Origin: a virus
Length of the DNA stretch: 64,000 bases
Virus record (IMG/VR): IMGVR_UViG_3300021963_000055
Location: 1-64,000 of that record
Strand: one strand, 5' to 3'
Position 1 is the first letter of the stretch. Every line of letters begins with the position of its first letter. A program made the translations under genes and the position numbers. Shown in pieces: positions 47,205 to 56,269 of the stretch. The notes beneath the pieces are model-generated. The model did not search any database. It saw only the letters and a program-made list of their open reading frames with translations, and was not told the origin of the DNA.

Positions 47205-49490
47205 TTACTGAGTTAGTTCGCTAAATGAAACGCCAGTTCTCGTGGCTATAAAAGTGATGGTGATGTAATTAATACTTCTAGCAGGTTTAATGTAAATCTC
47301 AGCATTAAATTCATTTCTATCAATTACATCTGCACTATTATTGGTTTCATCACATATTACAAGGAAATCGTAAATTCCTCTTCTTCCTTGTACTCCTCTA
47401 AGATAAGGCTCAACAGCAGCTTTGAAAGAACTTCTAGTTATTTCATCATTAATTTCAAATAATTGGAATTTGGAGAATGTAGCAACATTCTTTTCAAGTT
47501 CAATGAAGAGTCTGCGAACATTAATTCTGCTAAAAGCACTAGGGGAAGATAACGCAGTTTTATCACCAAATAAAACAATTCCTTGCCCTGGGAAAGAAAC
47601 AATAGGATTAATTCTATTTGTATAAAGTCTATCTCTTTCACTTTGTTTTGGTGAGTATGCAAGTTTAGTTGCATTTTTTAAGTTTCCTCTATTGTAACCT
47701 GCTGGAGAGAACCAAGTTTCAGAATTAATAGTGGTACTAATGCAAAGACCCGCAACATCAGCAGCACAAGGGACATAACGATAGGTATCATTAAATTTAT
47801 CATAAATGTATTTGTATCCAGAATCAAAAATTGCAAATGAACTACTTGCTAGACCACTGAAAAAATCAATTATAGCTTCAGTTTTTATTGAACTAGCTGA
47901 ACTATTAATAACGTCACTTCTTCTTGGAGAAATTACTGCCATGCAATCTTTTCTTGAAGATGCAATATCAATAAGTTTGGAAGCTCTCTCTACGCTAATT
48001 TTTCCAGGAATTAAAAAGTCGATATCATTAAATCCTTCAGAATCTCTTAAAAGTTCATACGCATTGGTGGTTGCAGATTCAATATCTGCAAGATCAGTAG
48101 TAAATTCATAATCTTTACCGCCACTTAAGCTAAATCCAAGTGTAGGTGAATAGTTGATAGATGAAATTAATGAATATAATTTATTTGCACTATTTGTTTC
48201 TCCAATAGATGCAGTTGAATTTGCAGGACCTTCTAAGTTAATTTTTGAATTGCCAATAAAATCTAAACCAGCTCCAAATCCTGGGAAAATATATTTGGAT
48301 TTCTCTGCAATTGCTGAGTGAAAATAAACAAGAGAACCATCTAATGTACTTGCATCTTTTGCTTTAGAAACAAATAAATATTTTTCTAAAATTGTGTTTG
48401 GGACGCCAGTAATAACGCCATCTTCATCTAAAACCAAAATGTGCATTTCATCAAATTTACCGCCTTTACTGGCAACTGAAGATGAAGTTCCTGGTTGTGG
48501 TGCTACTTCTCTCCACTTAAGACCAGAAGCATACTCAAGAGAATCATAATATGTATTATCTACTGAAATAATATCTCCAGCAGCAATTAAGGTTGTTGGG
48601 GTATCAGCATTATCAGTGATGCTATAATTATTAAATGCAGAACTTGGAACTCTTTCTGTGCTCTTATTTAAAACAATATAAAATTTATTAGTAGTAGTAT
48701 CTACTTTATAAACCCATCCAGTTCCTACTTTAGTTGCTCCATTTTTGATTACAATAGCATCTCCTGGTGTGACTGTAGGATCGACAACAACTCCAGTTAC
48801 TGTTAGTGTAATATTATTTGCTGGGGCAGCTCCACCGACATCAGAACCTAAAATAGTAATTGTATCATTGACAACAAAATTTTCTCCACCTGTTATAGTT
48901 ACAGTATAAACATTTCCTGCAGATACTTCAACATTTAAAATTGCTCCTGTTCCAGATCCATTGGTAGTATATGCAACATTTGGATATGAAGCAGCACCAC
49001 CAGTTGCAGTTCCAGTAGTTGTAAATGTAGTAATTTTTCCAGTTGTTGCAGCGTAATTAATTATTTGATCTGCACCGTGATCAACTGCAACCACTCTGAG
49101 TGAATTTAATTTTTCCCCTGCAGTTCTACCTGCAAACTTAAATGCTGTACCATTATAGTTATCAAAATCAAATTTACTCTTAATAGTAAAATTTGATAAT
49201 CCAGTATCAGAAGATGAATTTAAAGTGATATTTGAACCACTTGGTCTAATTACTGCAGCAATTCCGCCATATTCGATAATAGTTGATGCGGCAAACCAAG
49301 ATTCATAATTATAATCATTTGGTCTGCCAAATGTATCTACTAATTCTCTTTCGCTAGAAATAAAAGTTACTGTATCTACAGGACCAGTTTCTGCAGCGAT
49401 TACGACTGCACCAACGTTCTGATCAGATACATTAACTATTGGAGTTAAATCAATTTCTTTAATGGATACTCCAGGTGAAGCAAACGCCAT
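47205..49490 (-). CDS. 18: Contractile tail sheath protein
   Basis: A 761-residue gp18 (T4: 659). The N-terminus (Ala-Ser-Pro-Gly-Val-Ser-Ile-Lys-Glu-Ile-Asp) and C-terminus (Arg-Val-Phe/Leu-x-Ile-Glu and Pro-Tyr-Leu-Arg-Gly-Val-Gln-Gly-Arg) are typical of sheath proteins. About residues 152-235 are a Gly/Thr/Val-rich beta module with repeats of Gly-Thr-Gly-Ala and Thr-Gly-Gly, which explains part of the extra length. Late boxes lie at 49529-49536. Confidence 0.96.
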   Translation of the reverse strand: MAFASPGVSIKEIDLTPIVNVSDQNVGAVVIAAETGPVDTVTFISSERELVDTFGRPNDYNYESWFAASTIIEYGGIAAVIRPSGSNITLNSSSDTGLSNFTIKSKFDFDNYNGTAFKFAGRTAGEKLNSLRVVAVDHGADQIINYAATTGKITTFTTTGTATGGAASYPNVAYTTNGSGTGAILNVEVSAGNVYTVTITGGENFVVNDTITILGSDVGGAAPANNITLTVTGVVVDPTVTPGDAIVIKNGATKVGTGWVYKVDTTTNKFYIVLNKSTERVPSSAFNNYSITDNADTPTTLIAAGDIISVDNTYYDSLEYASGLKWREVAPQPGTSSSVASKGGKFDEMHILVLDEDGVITGVPNTILEKYLFVSKAKDASTLDGSLVYFHSAIAEKSKYIFPGFGAGLDFIGNSKINLEGPANSTASIGETNSANKLYSLISSINYSPTLGFSLSGGKDYEFTTDLADIESATTNAYELLRDSEGFNDIDFLIPGKISVERASKLIDIASSRKDCMAVISPRRSDVINSSASSIKTEAIIDFFSGLASSSFAIFDSGYKYIYDKFNDTYRYVPCAADVAGLCISTTINSETWFSPAGYNRGNLKNATKLAYSPKQSERDRLYTNRINPIVSFPGQGIVLFGDKTALSSPSAFSRINVRRLFIELEKNVATFSKFQLFEINDEITRSSFKAAVEPYLRGVQGRRGIYDFLVICDETNNSADVIDRNEFNAEIYIKPARSINYITITFIATRTGVSFSELTQ

Positions 49491-49528
49491 GTTTATTACC
49501 TCTATGAGATTTTTTTCTCAAAACTATT

Positions 49529-49536
49529 TATTTATC
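49529..49536 (-). promoter_or_regulatory. Late-type promoter of gp18
   Basis: Minus-strand GATAAATA, followed by overlapping AATA repeats, 39 bases before the gp18 ATG. Confidence 0.55.
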
Positions 49537-49550
49537 TTTATATTTTGAGG

Positions 49551-51227
49551 TTACTTATATTCCCACATGTAAGCCATATCGCCATACTCATCAACATTCC
49601 ATTTACTATCAGTAGCAGAAGTCCAATAATCTCCTTTTGTATCTATAAAAGTAGTTTCATCATCAGTTAAGCCATCTAGTATAAAACCAAATGGAGCCAT
49701 ATCCTGTTCAATAGCCTCTCTTTGGTCTTCAAAAATTCTTTTTCTGACATCATTTGAAGTAAGCTCTCTAAAGTAAGGTTGAGTGGATAGCCAGGAAAAA
49801 ATCACAAGACACATGGCAAGGTCATCGTTACATCCTTCTTCTGCATTAAAGGTATCACTTTTTTGAATGAACGTAGTAAGCTCACTAATAATATCGTAAT
49901 CAGGAATCAATAATTTATCATCTTCAATCAATGCTTTCAGATTAGCACATCCATACTTTTTGACAGCTTTAGTCATCTTGACTCCTAACTGTGCTTTATT
50001 GGAAAACCCAGTGCCAACTAATTGTCCAGCACGACCTTTCATTGCACACATAAGCAAGTTATCATATTCAAGATCAAACTGAAGAATATCTGCCACTTGT
50101 CCTCCAATATCATTAACTTCAACAAGTACGTTAGCGTTGTTGTAATTTTTACCTACGGTATCAATAATATTAGGGAACAATATTGGTTTGATTTCGTTGT
50201 TTTTATATTTTGCTACTAATTTATATGGAATAGTAGTTACATCAATCACAGCAAATGCAGAGTAATCATTTCCAACTCCTCGTGCAACGTCAACAGTCAT
50301 AACATAGTCATGACCTTCTATTACGTCTTCATATACATCCAATCCACCACTTCTCTTTAGTGGATCTTCATAAACCATAGAACGAAGTTTATTTGGATTA
50401 ATGAGAGTATCAACAGATCCTAGGAAGGTACATTCAAATTCTTGCTCAAACTGTCGTTGAGAAGTGTTTGCAATAGTTTCTTCTTTCCATTTTTGGTCTC
50501 TACCTGGAACATCCCACCAATTAACTTCAAGTGGAGTGTAACTGTTTTTTCCTCGTTCTGCATCATGCCAAAACTTGTAGAACATGTTCATTCCATTTGG
50601 TGTGGAAATGATAATAACTTTAGTTGTCTTACCAGATGAAATGGTTGGATATACAGAGCTAAAGAACTGTTCTGCAATATGGTTTGGAATGAATGCAAAC
50701 TCATCCAAAAAGATGATGTTAAAAGAGTTCCCTCGGACAGCAGATGATGAGGTAGATGCAGCAATAATTTTAGATCCGTTCTCTAGCTCCAGTGAGCCAC
50801 GGTTCCAAGAACCCACGCCCTGCTGTAACCATTTGGGTAGATTTTCATAGGATAACTGCAATCTGGATAGAAGTTCCCTTGAGGTCTCTGCTTTATTTGC
50901 AAGAATAGCTATTTTTACGTTTGGGTTGAAAAGTGCATAGTGCAACAGGTAGGAAACCACAGTAGTTGATTTCCCTGTCTGTCTTGGAAGCTTTGCAATA
51001 TTGAATCTATGTTTATGAAAATTATCAATTAATCTTTCTTGAAATTCCCACATTTTAAAAGGTACTAGACCTTCATCAAGAGAAACAATTTTAATATACT
51101 TTTTGGCAAAGTAAATTGGGTCTTCTTGACACTTCAAATATTCTTCTAATTGTTCAGAAGTAAATTGTATTTGTACATTAGAAGGTTTTAGGTTGGGATT
51201 ACCCTTATAACTAGATTTATCACTCAT
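49551..51227 (-). CDS. 17: Terminase large subunit
   Basis: A 558-residue gp17 (T4: 610). Motor: Walker A Leu-Pro-Arg-Gln-Thr-Gly-Lys-Ser (80-87), Walker B Ile-Phe-Leu-Asp-Glu-Phe (about 172), coupling Ser-Thr-Pro-Asn-Gly. RNase H-like nuclease: Asp in Thr-Val-Asp-Val-Ala-Arg-Gly, Glu-Val-Asn-Asp and a final Asp-Asp-Leu-Ala. It cuts concatemers and packages DNA through gp20. It starts 16 bases after the frameshift extension stop (51243). Confidence 0.97.
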   Translation of the reverse strand: MSDKSSYKGNPNLKPSNVQIQFTSEQLEEYLKCQEDPIYFAKKYIKIVSLDEGLVPFKMWEFQERLIDNFHKHRFNIAKLPRQTGKSTTVVSYLLHYALFNPNVKIAILANKAETSRELLSRLQLSYENLPKWLQQGVGSWNRGSLELENGSKIIAASTSSSAVRGNSFNIIFLDEFAFIPNHIAEQFFSSVYPTISSGKTTKVIIISTPNGMNMFYKFWHDAERGKNSYTPLEVNWWDVPGRDQKWKEETIANTSQRQFEQEFECTFLGSVDTLINPNKLRSMVYEDPLKRSGGLDVYEDVIEGHDYVMTVDVARGVGNDYSAFAVIDVTTIPYKLVAKYKNNEIKPILFPNIIDTVGKNYNNANVLVEVNDIGGQVADILQFDLEYDNLLMCAMKGRAGQLVGTGFSNKAQLGVKMTKAVKKYGCANLKALIEDDKLLIPDYDIISELTTFIQKSDTFNAEEGCNDDLAMCLVIFSWLSTQPYFRELTSNDVRKRIFEDQREAIEQDMAPFGFILDGLTDDETTFIDTKGDYWTSATDSKWNVDEYGDMAYMWEYK

Positions 51228-51242
51228 AATATTTTATTTAAA

Positions 51243-51458
51243 TTAACAATTCCAGGCTCTTAAAGATTTATTGATTCTGCTGTTTGGATCGTTGGCTGTT
51301 TTTGAACTAGTAAGTTTCTTTTTCATACCACTCATCCTGGCACAAAATGATGCCCTGCGAGGATTGCCTACCTTTTTTGAAGGTGCCTTGAGATCGCTTC
51401 CAGGATTTTCTTTTTCGTATGAGCGGCGTCCTTTTTCATTCAGTCCGCCGCTTGGGGC
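51243..51458 (-). CDS. Conserved-looking extension reached by -1 frameshift
   Basis: Open 71-codon frame with no usable start at its head, ending in TAA at 51243. It encodes a basic sequence beginning Ala-Pro-Ser-Gly-Gly-Leu-Asn-Glu-Lys-Gly, with Ala-Ser-Phe-Cys-Ala-Arg-Met-Ser-Gly-Met-Lys-Lys-Lys in the middle and Leu-Arg-Ala-Trp-Asn-Cys at the end. I recall similar C-termini in phage proteins annotated DUF6321. It is in the -1 frame of the 353-residue gene and would be joined to it at the slippery site 51458-51464. The fused product would have about 419 residues. Confidence 0.7.
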   Translation of the reverse strand, partial: APSGGLNEKGRRSYEKENPGSDLKAPSKKVGNPRRASFCARMSGMKKKLTSSKTANDPNSRINKSLRAWNC

Positions 51459-51464
51459 TTTCCC
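51422..51464 (-). promoter_or_regulatory. Candidate programmed -1 ribosomal frameshift signal
   Basis: Minus strand: heptamer G-GGA-AAG (51464-51458) in the correct X-XXY-YYZ register of the 353-residue gene, 5-base spacer CCCCA, then stem AGCGGCG (51452-51446) paired with CGCCGCT (51428-51422) across a 17-base loop containing the zero-frame TGA (51442-51440). Confidence 0.75.
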
Positions 51465-52501
51465 GATTTCTTAGTCCAAGCAGCTCCCTCAGTCTTTAAC
51501 TTTGGCTTTTTCCACTCAGGACCTTTTAGTTTTGATTTAGCTACAGAAGCTTCCCCTGCACTAGTAGTTCTATCTGCAAGATTTCTAATCTTTGCTTGCT
51601 TTTGAGCAGTTTTATGTCCAGGACCAATCTCAAAGCTTGCTTCTTTCATAAATTCAGAGAAAGATTTTGATTCCCCTCTAAGCTGACGATAATGTGCTTT
51701 CTTTTCTGCACCAGAAGAACTCTTTAACCATGGATCATCATGATCAATTGAAGATTTATTAACTTGAACAGTCTTTACTTTATTCTTTGCATATGATTTT
51801 CCACTACCATATACAACTTTAGTTTTTGTTGGTCTAGTTGATTGATAAACTCTTCCTCCGCTACCAGTACGACCAACTTCTACTCTTCCTTTTGCTTTAT
51901 CAATTAATCGTCTAATTAATCCTTCATCCAATTCTTCATCAGATGCAAGATATTCGGCAGCAGTATCTACAAAGTCCGCAGCTCTAGTAATTTTAGATTG
52001 TACCCATGCAGGTAGTTGCTGATTTGATTTACGAATAACTTTACGAAGCATAGCAATAGATCTTTCCATTTGATCTAATTCAAGTTTTGCCATGTAACCT
52101 TCATGGTCTTTAATCTTTCCTGAAGCTATCTCTTTATGGTCTTCTTGCATGTTGAGAAGACTAGTATTCATTTCCCATGCACTAGGTCCATATGAACACT
52201 CAGATTTTTTCTCTGGTTTTTCGCAAAGATGGCAATAACGAGTTTCTTCTTTCTCTTCTTTGACGGCTTTTTTACCGTTTCTCCATTCTCCCTTTAGTTT
52301 CTTTTCCATCTTGAGTAAGTGCTTGTAGTAATCTGGAAATTCTGCAATATGCTGAAGTGCGATATTGTACGCCTCATCATGCTTTGTAACATGCTCTCGT
52401 TCTACAGTAGATCCAATTTCAGCTTGCCTGATAACGTAATCTACTGAGACGCCATGTTTTTTAGCAATCTCCTTTTCAGTAGGAACTCTTTTGTGTGCCA
52501 T
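51440..52501 (-). CDS. Virion/packaging-region protein with frameshift-extended form
   Basis: A 353-residue zero-frame product. The N-terminus (about 8-25) resembles a small helix-turn-helix (Glu-Lys-Glu-Ile-Ala-Lys-Lys-His-Gly-Val-Ser), followed by a DUF5661-like helix (Glu-Arg-Glu-His-Val-Thr...Ala-Leu-Gln-His-Ile-Ala-Glu), a Cys-x-x-Cys...Cys group near 90-102, and a Lys/Gly/Ser-rich tail. Near residue 282 is Lys-Ser-Phe-Ser-Glu-Phe-Met-Lys-Glu-Ala, close to the capsid-targeting motif. ATG 52501 overlaps the upstream TGA. A -1 slip at 51458-51464 extends it into gp17's leader. Confidence 0.75.
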   Translation of the reverse strand: MAHKRVPTEKEIAKKHGVSVDYVIRQAEIGSTVEREHVTKHDEAYNIALQHIAEFPDYYKHLLKMEKKLKGEWRNGKKAVKEEKEETRYCHLCEKPEKKSECSYGPSAWEMNTSLLNMQEDHKEIASGKIKDHEGYMAKLELDQMERSIAMLRKVIRKSNQQLPAWVQSKITRAADFVDTAAEYLASDEELDEGLIRRLIDKAKGRVEVGRTGSGGRVYQSTRPTKTKVVYGSGKSYAKNKVKTVQVNKSSIDHDDPWLKSSSGAEKKAHYRQLRGESKSFSEFMKEASFEIGPGHKTAQKQAKIRNLADRTTSAGEASVAKSKLKGPEWKKPKLKTEGAAWTKKSGKPQAAD

Positions 52502-53052
52502 CACCCACCTACAATCTGAACTTCAGTAATATGTCCTGTAGCAGCGCCATTGCCATCAGGCTTTACAGAAAATTTAATTGAATTTGAAAGAGTTGCAGTG
52601 TCAGTAAAATCTGCATATGCAGATGAATTTAATGCAACAGTAATTGAAGTATCTGTAACTGCAATAACTTCTAGGTGTGCAATGCCAGTATTGTACGCAG
52701 CAACTGAAGATCCAGTTAAAGTTACATAGTCTCCAACCGCAAAAGGATGTCCAGGAGTACCAGTATCAAGAGGAATATTCATCACTGTATTGGTTGCACC
52801 TTTAGTGATTGAAGTTATTCTTACTCTTTTTGGAGTAGCACACTTTACAATTTCAGAACTTTCTTTTGGGATATGAAAATCATTTCCATCTACTGCAGTT
52901 GGATTGCCACCCCATGCTACATGAATTGCATCACTAGCATCAGCAGTAAAACGATAAATTCCACTTCGTACAATTACTGCAGCGGACTGTGTAGCGTTAC
53001 CACCAGTACACGCCACCGCAGCAATATTTTGGACAACCTTAAGTACAGACAT
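52501..53052 (-). CDS. Beta-rich virion protein, 183 residues
   Basis: A Thr/Val/Ala-rich protein without catalytic motifs. Two parts are visible: residues 1-75 (Ala-Val-Ile-Val-Arg-Ser-Gly-Ile-Tyr-Arg-Phe then His-Val-Ala-Trp-Gly-Gly) and a C-terminal module with Val-Gly-Asp-Tyr-Val-Thr-Leu-Thr-Gly (about 107-115). The composition resembles phage head or neck decoration proteins. It lies between gp16 and the frameshifted gene in the late block. Confidence 0.65.
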   Translation of the reverse strand: MSVLKVVQNIAAVACTGGNATQSAAVIVRSGIYRFTADASDAIHVAWGGNPTAVDGNDFHIPKESSEIVKCATPKRVRITSITKGATNTVMNIPLDTGTPGHPFAVGDYVTLTGSSVAAYNTGIAHLEVIAVTDTSITVALNSSAYADFTDTATLSNSIKFSVKPDGNGAATGHITEVQIVGG

Positions 53053-53062
53053 TAAAATACTC

Positions 53063-53491
53063 CTATTCTTCTGTATTATTTATTTTTGATTGTTTTAGAA
53101 ACTTTTGTAGTTCTGCGGTGGAACCAACAAACATAGTATTATTTACAGTAGATGGACCTTTAGTTGGTTTATCTTCTTCAATATCTTTCATCTTTTTCTG
53201 AACTTCTATTAGTTTTTCTGCAAGCTCTGAAACATTTTTAATCCCTTGGAAAGCAACTTCATAAGCTCTTGGATGATCACTTTGAGAAGCTACATCTAAA
53301 ATTCCATCAATTGCTTTTTGTCCTTTTTGAATTAAATTGTATAGTTGACCTCTACTATATTTGTAATCTTTTTTTAGATCTTCTAAATCTGAATCTAAAA
53401 TAACTTCAAGTTCTGAAACTATTTCTGATGTGTCATTTGAGTTAGTTGGAACTATATCAAAAGTGTCATCTAATTTATCGTATGCTGACAT
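53063..53491 (-). CDS. 16: Terminase small subunit
   Basis: A 142-residue gp16 (T4: 164). The central coiled coil (Asp-Tyr-Lys-Tyr-Ser-Arg-Gly-Gln-Leu-Tyr-Asn-Leu-Ile onward), Ser-Asp-His-Pro-Arg-Ala-Tyr-Glu-Val, Met-Lys-Asp-Ile and the C-terminal Phe-Val-Gly-Ser-Thr-Ala-Glu-Leu align with T4 gp16. It forms rings that recognise DNA and regulate gp17. ATG at 53491 was chosen over a TTG at 53506. Confidence 0.9.
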   Translation of the reverse strand: MSAYDKLDDTFDIVPTNSNDTSEIVSELEVILDSDLEDLKKDYKYSRGQLYNLIQKGQKAIDGILDVASQSDHPRAYEVAFQGIKNVSELAEKLIEVQKKMKDIEEDKPTKGPSTVNNTMFVGSTAELQKFLKQSKINNTEE

Positions 53492-53493
53492 AA

Positions 53494-54291
53494 TTATTGT
53501 GTCCAAAGTTCATTAAATCCAAAGTTATCGTCAGATTCAACTAATAAATCATCTGCAGAGTTAATTTTACCATCTTTATTTAAATCTGTTAGTGCCTTAG
53601 GAGTTACACTATAAGTAACATATCTATTTGCATTGATAGCAGTTCCAATATCAACGTTAACCTTTTTAATGACATCAGAAGTAGTAATAGGACCATAAAT
53701 ATATGACTTTGCAGTGAATGTTAAAGTATAAATAATTGTTCTTCTTTGTGTAAAATCACCTTCATAGTCATCTTGAATAGAAACATTATTCAGTAAAATT
53801 GGAATATCTCTTTTCTCATTTGTCTCTGCTACCATATTAATAGTAATTGAAAAATATGGCTGAAAGAATGGTAAAATTTGCTCTAAAATTTGAACGGCAT
53901 CATCATTATTCTTGCTGATGATTGCAACTTCAAAGTCTAGATTGTATGGCACTGGCAGATAATGAGAATATGTTTTTTCAGTATCTCCAGATTTTGGGGT
54001 TCTGCAGATTTGAGTAGGTCCAAGCTTTCTCGCAGCATCATAAGAAATTCCTTTCATCTCAAAAGAAATTCTGGGAAGCTGAATTTGTGTTGGTCGTCTC
54101 TTGTCTAAATCTGGCTCTGCTTCTATTCTAGCAAGAAATTTTTCTGTAGGTCCATATGCAAGAGGAACCTTAATTGTCTGCTTAACAACTCCGTCTTTGT
54201 CTTTACGTTGAAGTTCTATATTATTGAATAATGTACCAAATCCAACAATAGTTTTACGAATTGATTCGTTATAAAAATGTGTACCTAACAT
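53494..54291 (-). CDS. 15: Tail completion/terminator protein
   Basis: A 265-residue gp15 (T4: 272): Phe-Tyr-Asn-x-Ser-Ile-Arg-Lys, Leu-Phe-Asn-Asn-Ile, Val-Pro-Leu-Ala-Tyr-Gly, Leu-Pro-Arg-Ile-Ser and Glu-Gln-Ile-Leu-Pro-Phe-Phe-Gln-Pro match. It caps the finished tail and joins it to the gp13/gp14 neck. It overlaps gp14 by one base. Confidence 0.94.
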   Translation of the reverse strand: MLGTHFYNESIRKTIVGFGTLFNNIELQRKDKDGVVKQTIKVPLAYGPTEKFLARIEAEPDLDKRRPTQIQLPRISFEMKGISYDAARKLGPTQICRTPKSGDTEKTYSHYLPVPYNLDFEVAIISKNNDDAVQILEQILPFFQPYFSITINMVAETNEKRDIPILLNNVSIQDDYEGDFTQRRTIIYTLTFTAKSYIYGPITTSDVIKKVNVDIGTAINANRYVTYSVTPKALTDLNKDGKINSADDLLVESDDNFGFNELWTQ

Positions 54292-55388
54292 TAAAATTCT
54301 CCCATGTTTGAATATTCACCAAATGGATTTCGTTCGGACCAGTCAATAATTTTATTTCCTTCGTCTTCAAACCATTTGTTTTCATTGAAATCATCATTTT
54401 CATTTTCAATAGAACTGAATGTATTAATTACCCATTCAGCATTACTAGTTCTACCAATTAAGGTTTCTCCATCAACAAATTTACCTACTATATCTATAAG
54501 CTCAAGTTCTTTAGTTGTGACATCATAACGAATAACCTTACCTTTTGCTCCGCTTCTGGAACCAGTTACAGTTTCTTCATATTTATAAGTTCCTCTTGGG
54601 GCTAAAATTGCTTGTGCAGTTGCACCAGTTCCAGCTCCAGTAATTGTAACTGCAGGTACAGAAGTGTATCCAGTTCCAGGCTCAATTACTTTTATACCTG
54701 TAATAACTCCAGCAGATACTGTAGCAGATGCTCTAGCTCCAGATGCTCCATTTACAGAACCAAAATTAACTGTTGTTCCTGATGCAGTATATCTAGTTCC
54801 ACCAGAAATAACATTAATTTGTTTAATACCTTCGGTAAGTTTAAATGTAATTGAATATCCTTCATCTCTTCTAATTTTATCAATTTCATCAATTCCAGTT
54901 TCAAATCTTTCGCCAGAATCTTCCATCACTTCACAAACTAGTTGATACGTTGCAATCTGCCCTAGCTGTCTGAATGGTTTATTATGTTCTACAAATTTAA
55001 TTTGGAACAACTGATTAGTTAATGGGAAATAAATTACATCACCTTCATTAGGTCTTTTAGATGTAATTAAATTATTTGATTTAGAAATTAAATCTTCCCA
55101 ACGTCGTTTGGATACAATAAAGGTAGCTTCTTCGGCAATTCTAACTCCAAATCTAGTTAATAAAGTTCCTTCTCCAGTAAATCCCTCATAATTTGAAACA
55201 TACATTTCAATTATATAATTTTCATCAAATTTTGCTAAAGGGTCTTCGCCAAACAATCTTTCATCGTTAGAAAATTCTCTTGGCAAATAATAAACATCAA
55301 ATCCATATATTTTTAAAGATTCTATTATTAAATCTTCATAAAGTTTTTGTTCAGATGAAGTTCCGTGAGAAAAATAAACGTTTTTCAT
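54291..55388 (-). CDS. 14: Neck protein gp14
   Basis: A 365-residue gp14 (T4: 256), well conserved from residue 1 to about 165 (Asp-Val-Tyr-Tyr-Leu-Pro-Arg, Ile-Glu-Met-Tyr-Val, Phe-Gly-Val-Arg-Ile). Residues about 190-265 are an inserted beta module with Pro-Gly-Thr-Gly-Tyr and Gly-Ala-Gly-Thr-Gly-Ala-Thr-Ala, similar in style to the insert in gp18. With gp13 it closes the packaged head and binds the tail. Confidence 0.92.
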   Translation of the reverse strand: MKNVYFSHGTSSEQKLYEDLIIESLKIYGFDVYYLPREFSNDERLFGEDPLAKFDENYIIEMYVSNYEGFTGEGTLLTRFGVRIAEEATFIVSKRRWEDLISKSNNLITSKRPNEGDVIYFPLTNQLFQIKFVEHNKPFRQLGQIATYQLVCEVMEDSGERFETGIDEIDKIRRDEGYSITFKLTEGIKQINVISGGTRYTASGTTVNFGSVNGASGARASATVSAGVITGIKVIEPGTGYTSVPAVTITGAGTGATAQAILAPRGTYKYEETVTGSRSGAKGKVIRYDVTTKELELIDIVGKFVDGETLIGRTSNAEWVINTFSSIENENDDFNENKWFEDEGNKIIDWSERNPFGEYSNMGEF

Positions 55389-56209
55389 TATCCTACCATA
55401 TCAAGTGGTGGCAATTCATATGTGTTAAGTAATTCTTCATATAGCTTGTCTAATTCTCCTATTGCGTCATCATATAACTGACGGCCATTAAAAGTTACTC
55501 CACCTGGCATTTGAATACCTTCAAATTTAGATAAATTTTGTCCCCACTGTTTTTTAATAAGTGAAGTTAAATATTTTTTAACCCAAATTTCATTATAAAG
55601 TTTGGTAAAACTATTTGGATCTAACGCTCTATAGCAGTCTACTACAATAAAATCATTAACAGATTGCATACCCCAATCTAGATCAATATACAGCCTATTT
55701 TGAACTTTGTTATATCTAATATCTTTATTACCTTCTAACATAAAATCAAGAGTTTCAAGATAAGTCAATACCATGTAATAATTCATGATATCATATGAAT
55801 AAAAATTATAAAAATCATTTAGGAAAAATTGATACCTAAAACCAAACATATTATTCACAAAAGCATTAGATACTTTAAAAATTCCTTGAACACCAACAAC
55901 ATGGTCTGGAACTGTTAAATATCCTCTACCTTCTTCAAAATTTAAAGTTCTGGAATTAACAGAACCGTTTGTATCAGTTTGAGTTGTAGTGAAATTACGT
56001 TTTTTTCCATTATCAATATCTTCTTGAGTAAGTTTGTACTTTAAGTACATTCTTTCCATTCCATTATAAGCTCTTTCATTAAAGATCTGAATGGTGTCAT
56101 CAATAAGATCTTCAACTTGGTCATCATCTACGTTAATTTCAATTACTGGTTTGCCAAGCTTACGAAGACAATATTCTTTTAATTGTAATCTACTACTTGG
56201 TTTTGACAT
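55388..56209 (-). CDS. 13: Neck protein gp13
   Basis: A 273-residue gp13 (T4: 309): Leu-Lys-Glu-Tyr-Cys-Leu-Arg-Lys-Leu-Gly-Lys-Pro-Val-Ile-Glu-Ile-Asn-Val at the N-terminus is diagnostic, followed by Asp-Asp-Thr-Ile-Gln-x-Phe. It attaches to the portal vertex with gp14 after packaging. It shares one base with gp14. Confidence 0.94.
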   Translation of the reverse strand: MSKPSSRLQLKEYCLRKLGKPVIEINVDDDQVEDLIDDTIQIFNERAYNGMERMYLKYKLTQEDIDNGKKRNFTTTQTDTNGSVNSRTLNFEEGRGYLTVPDHVVGVQGIFKVSNAFVNNMFGFRYQFFLNDFYNFYSYDIMNYYMVLTYLETLDFMLEGNKDIRYNKVQNRLYIDLDWGMQSVNDFIVVDCYRALDPNSFTKLYNEIWVKKYLTSLIKKQWGQNLSKFEGIQMPGGVTFNGRQLYDDAIGELDKLYEELLNTYELPPLDMVG

Positions 56210-56269
56210 TATACTAACCTTTTAAATTTTTACGATTTGTTTGGACAATTATTAACGCAATTTTATTTT

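Noticed and set aside
49430-49490. Frameshift in gp18 to explain its extra length
   Set aside because: The frame is continuous; the extra length is an in-frame beta-rich insert.
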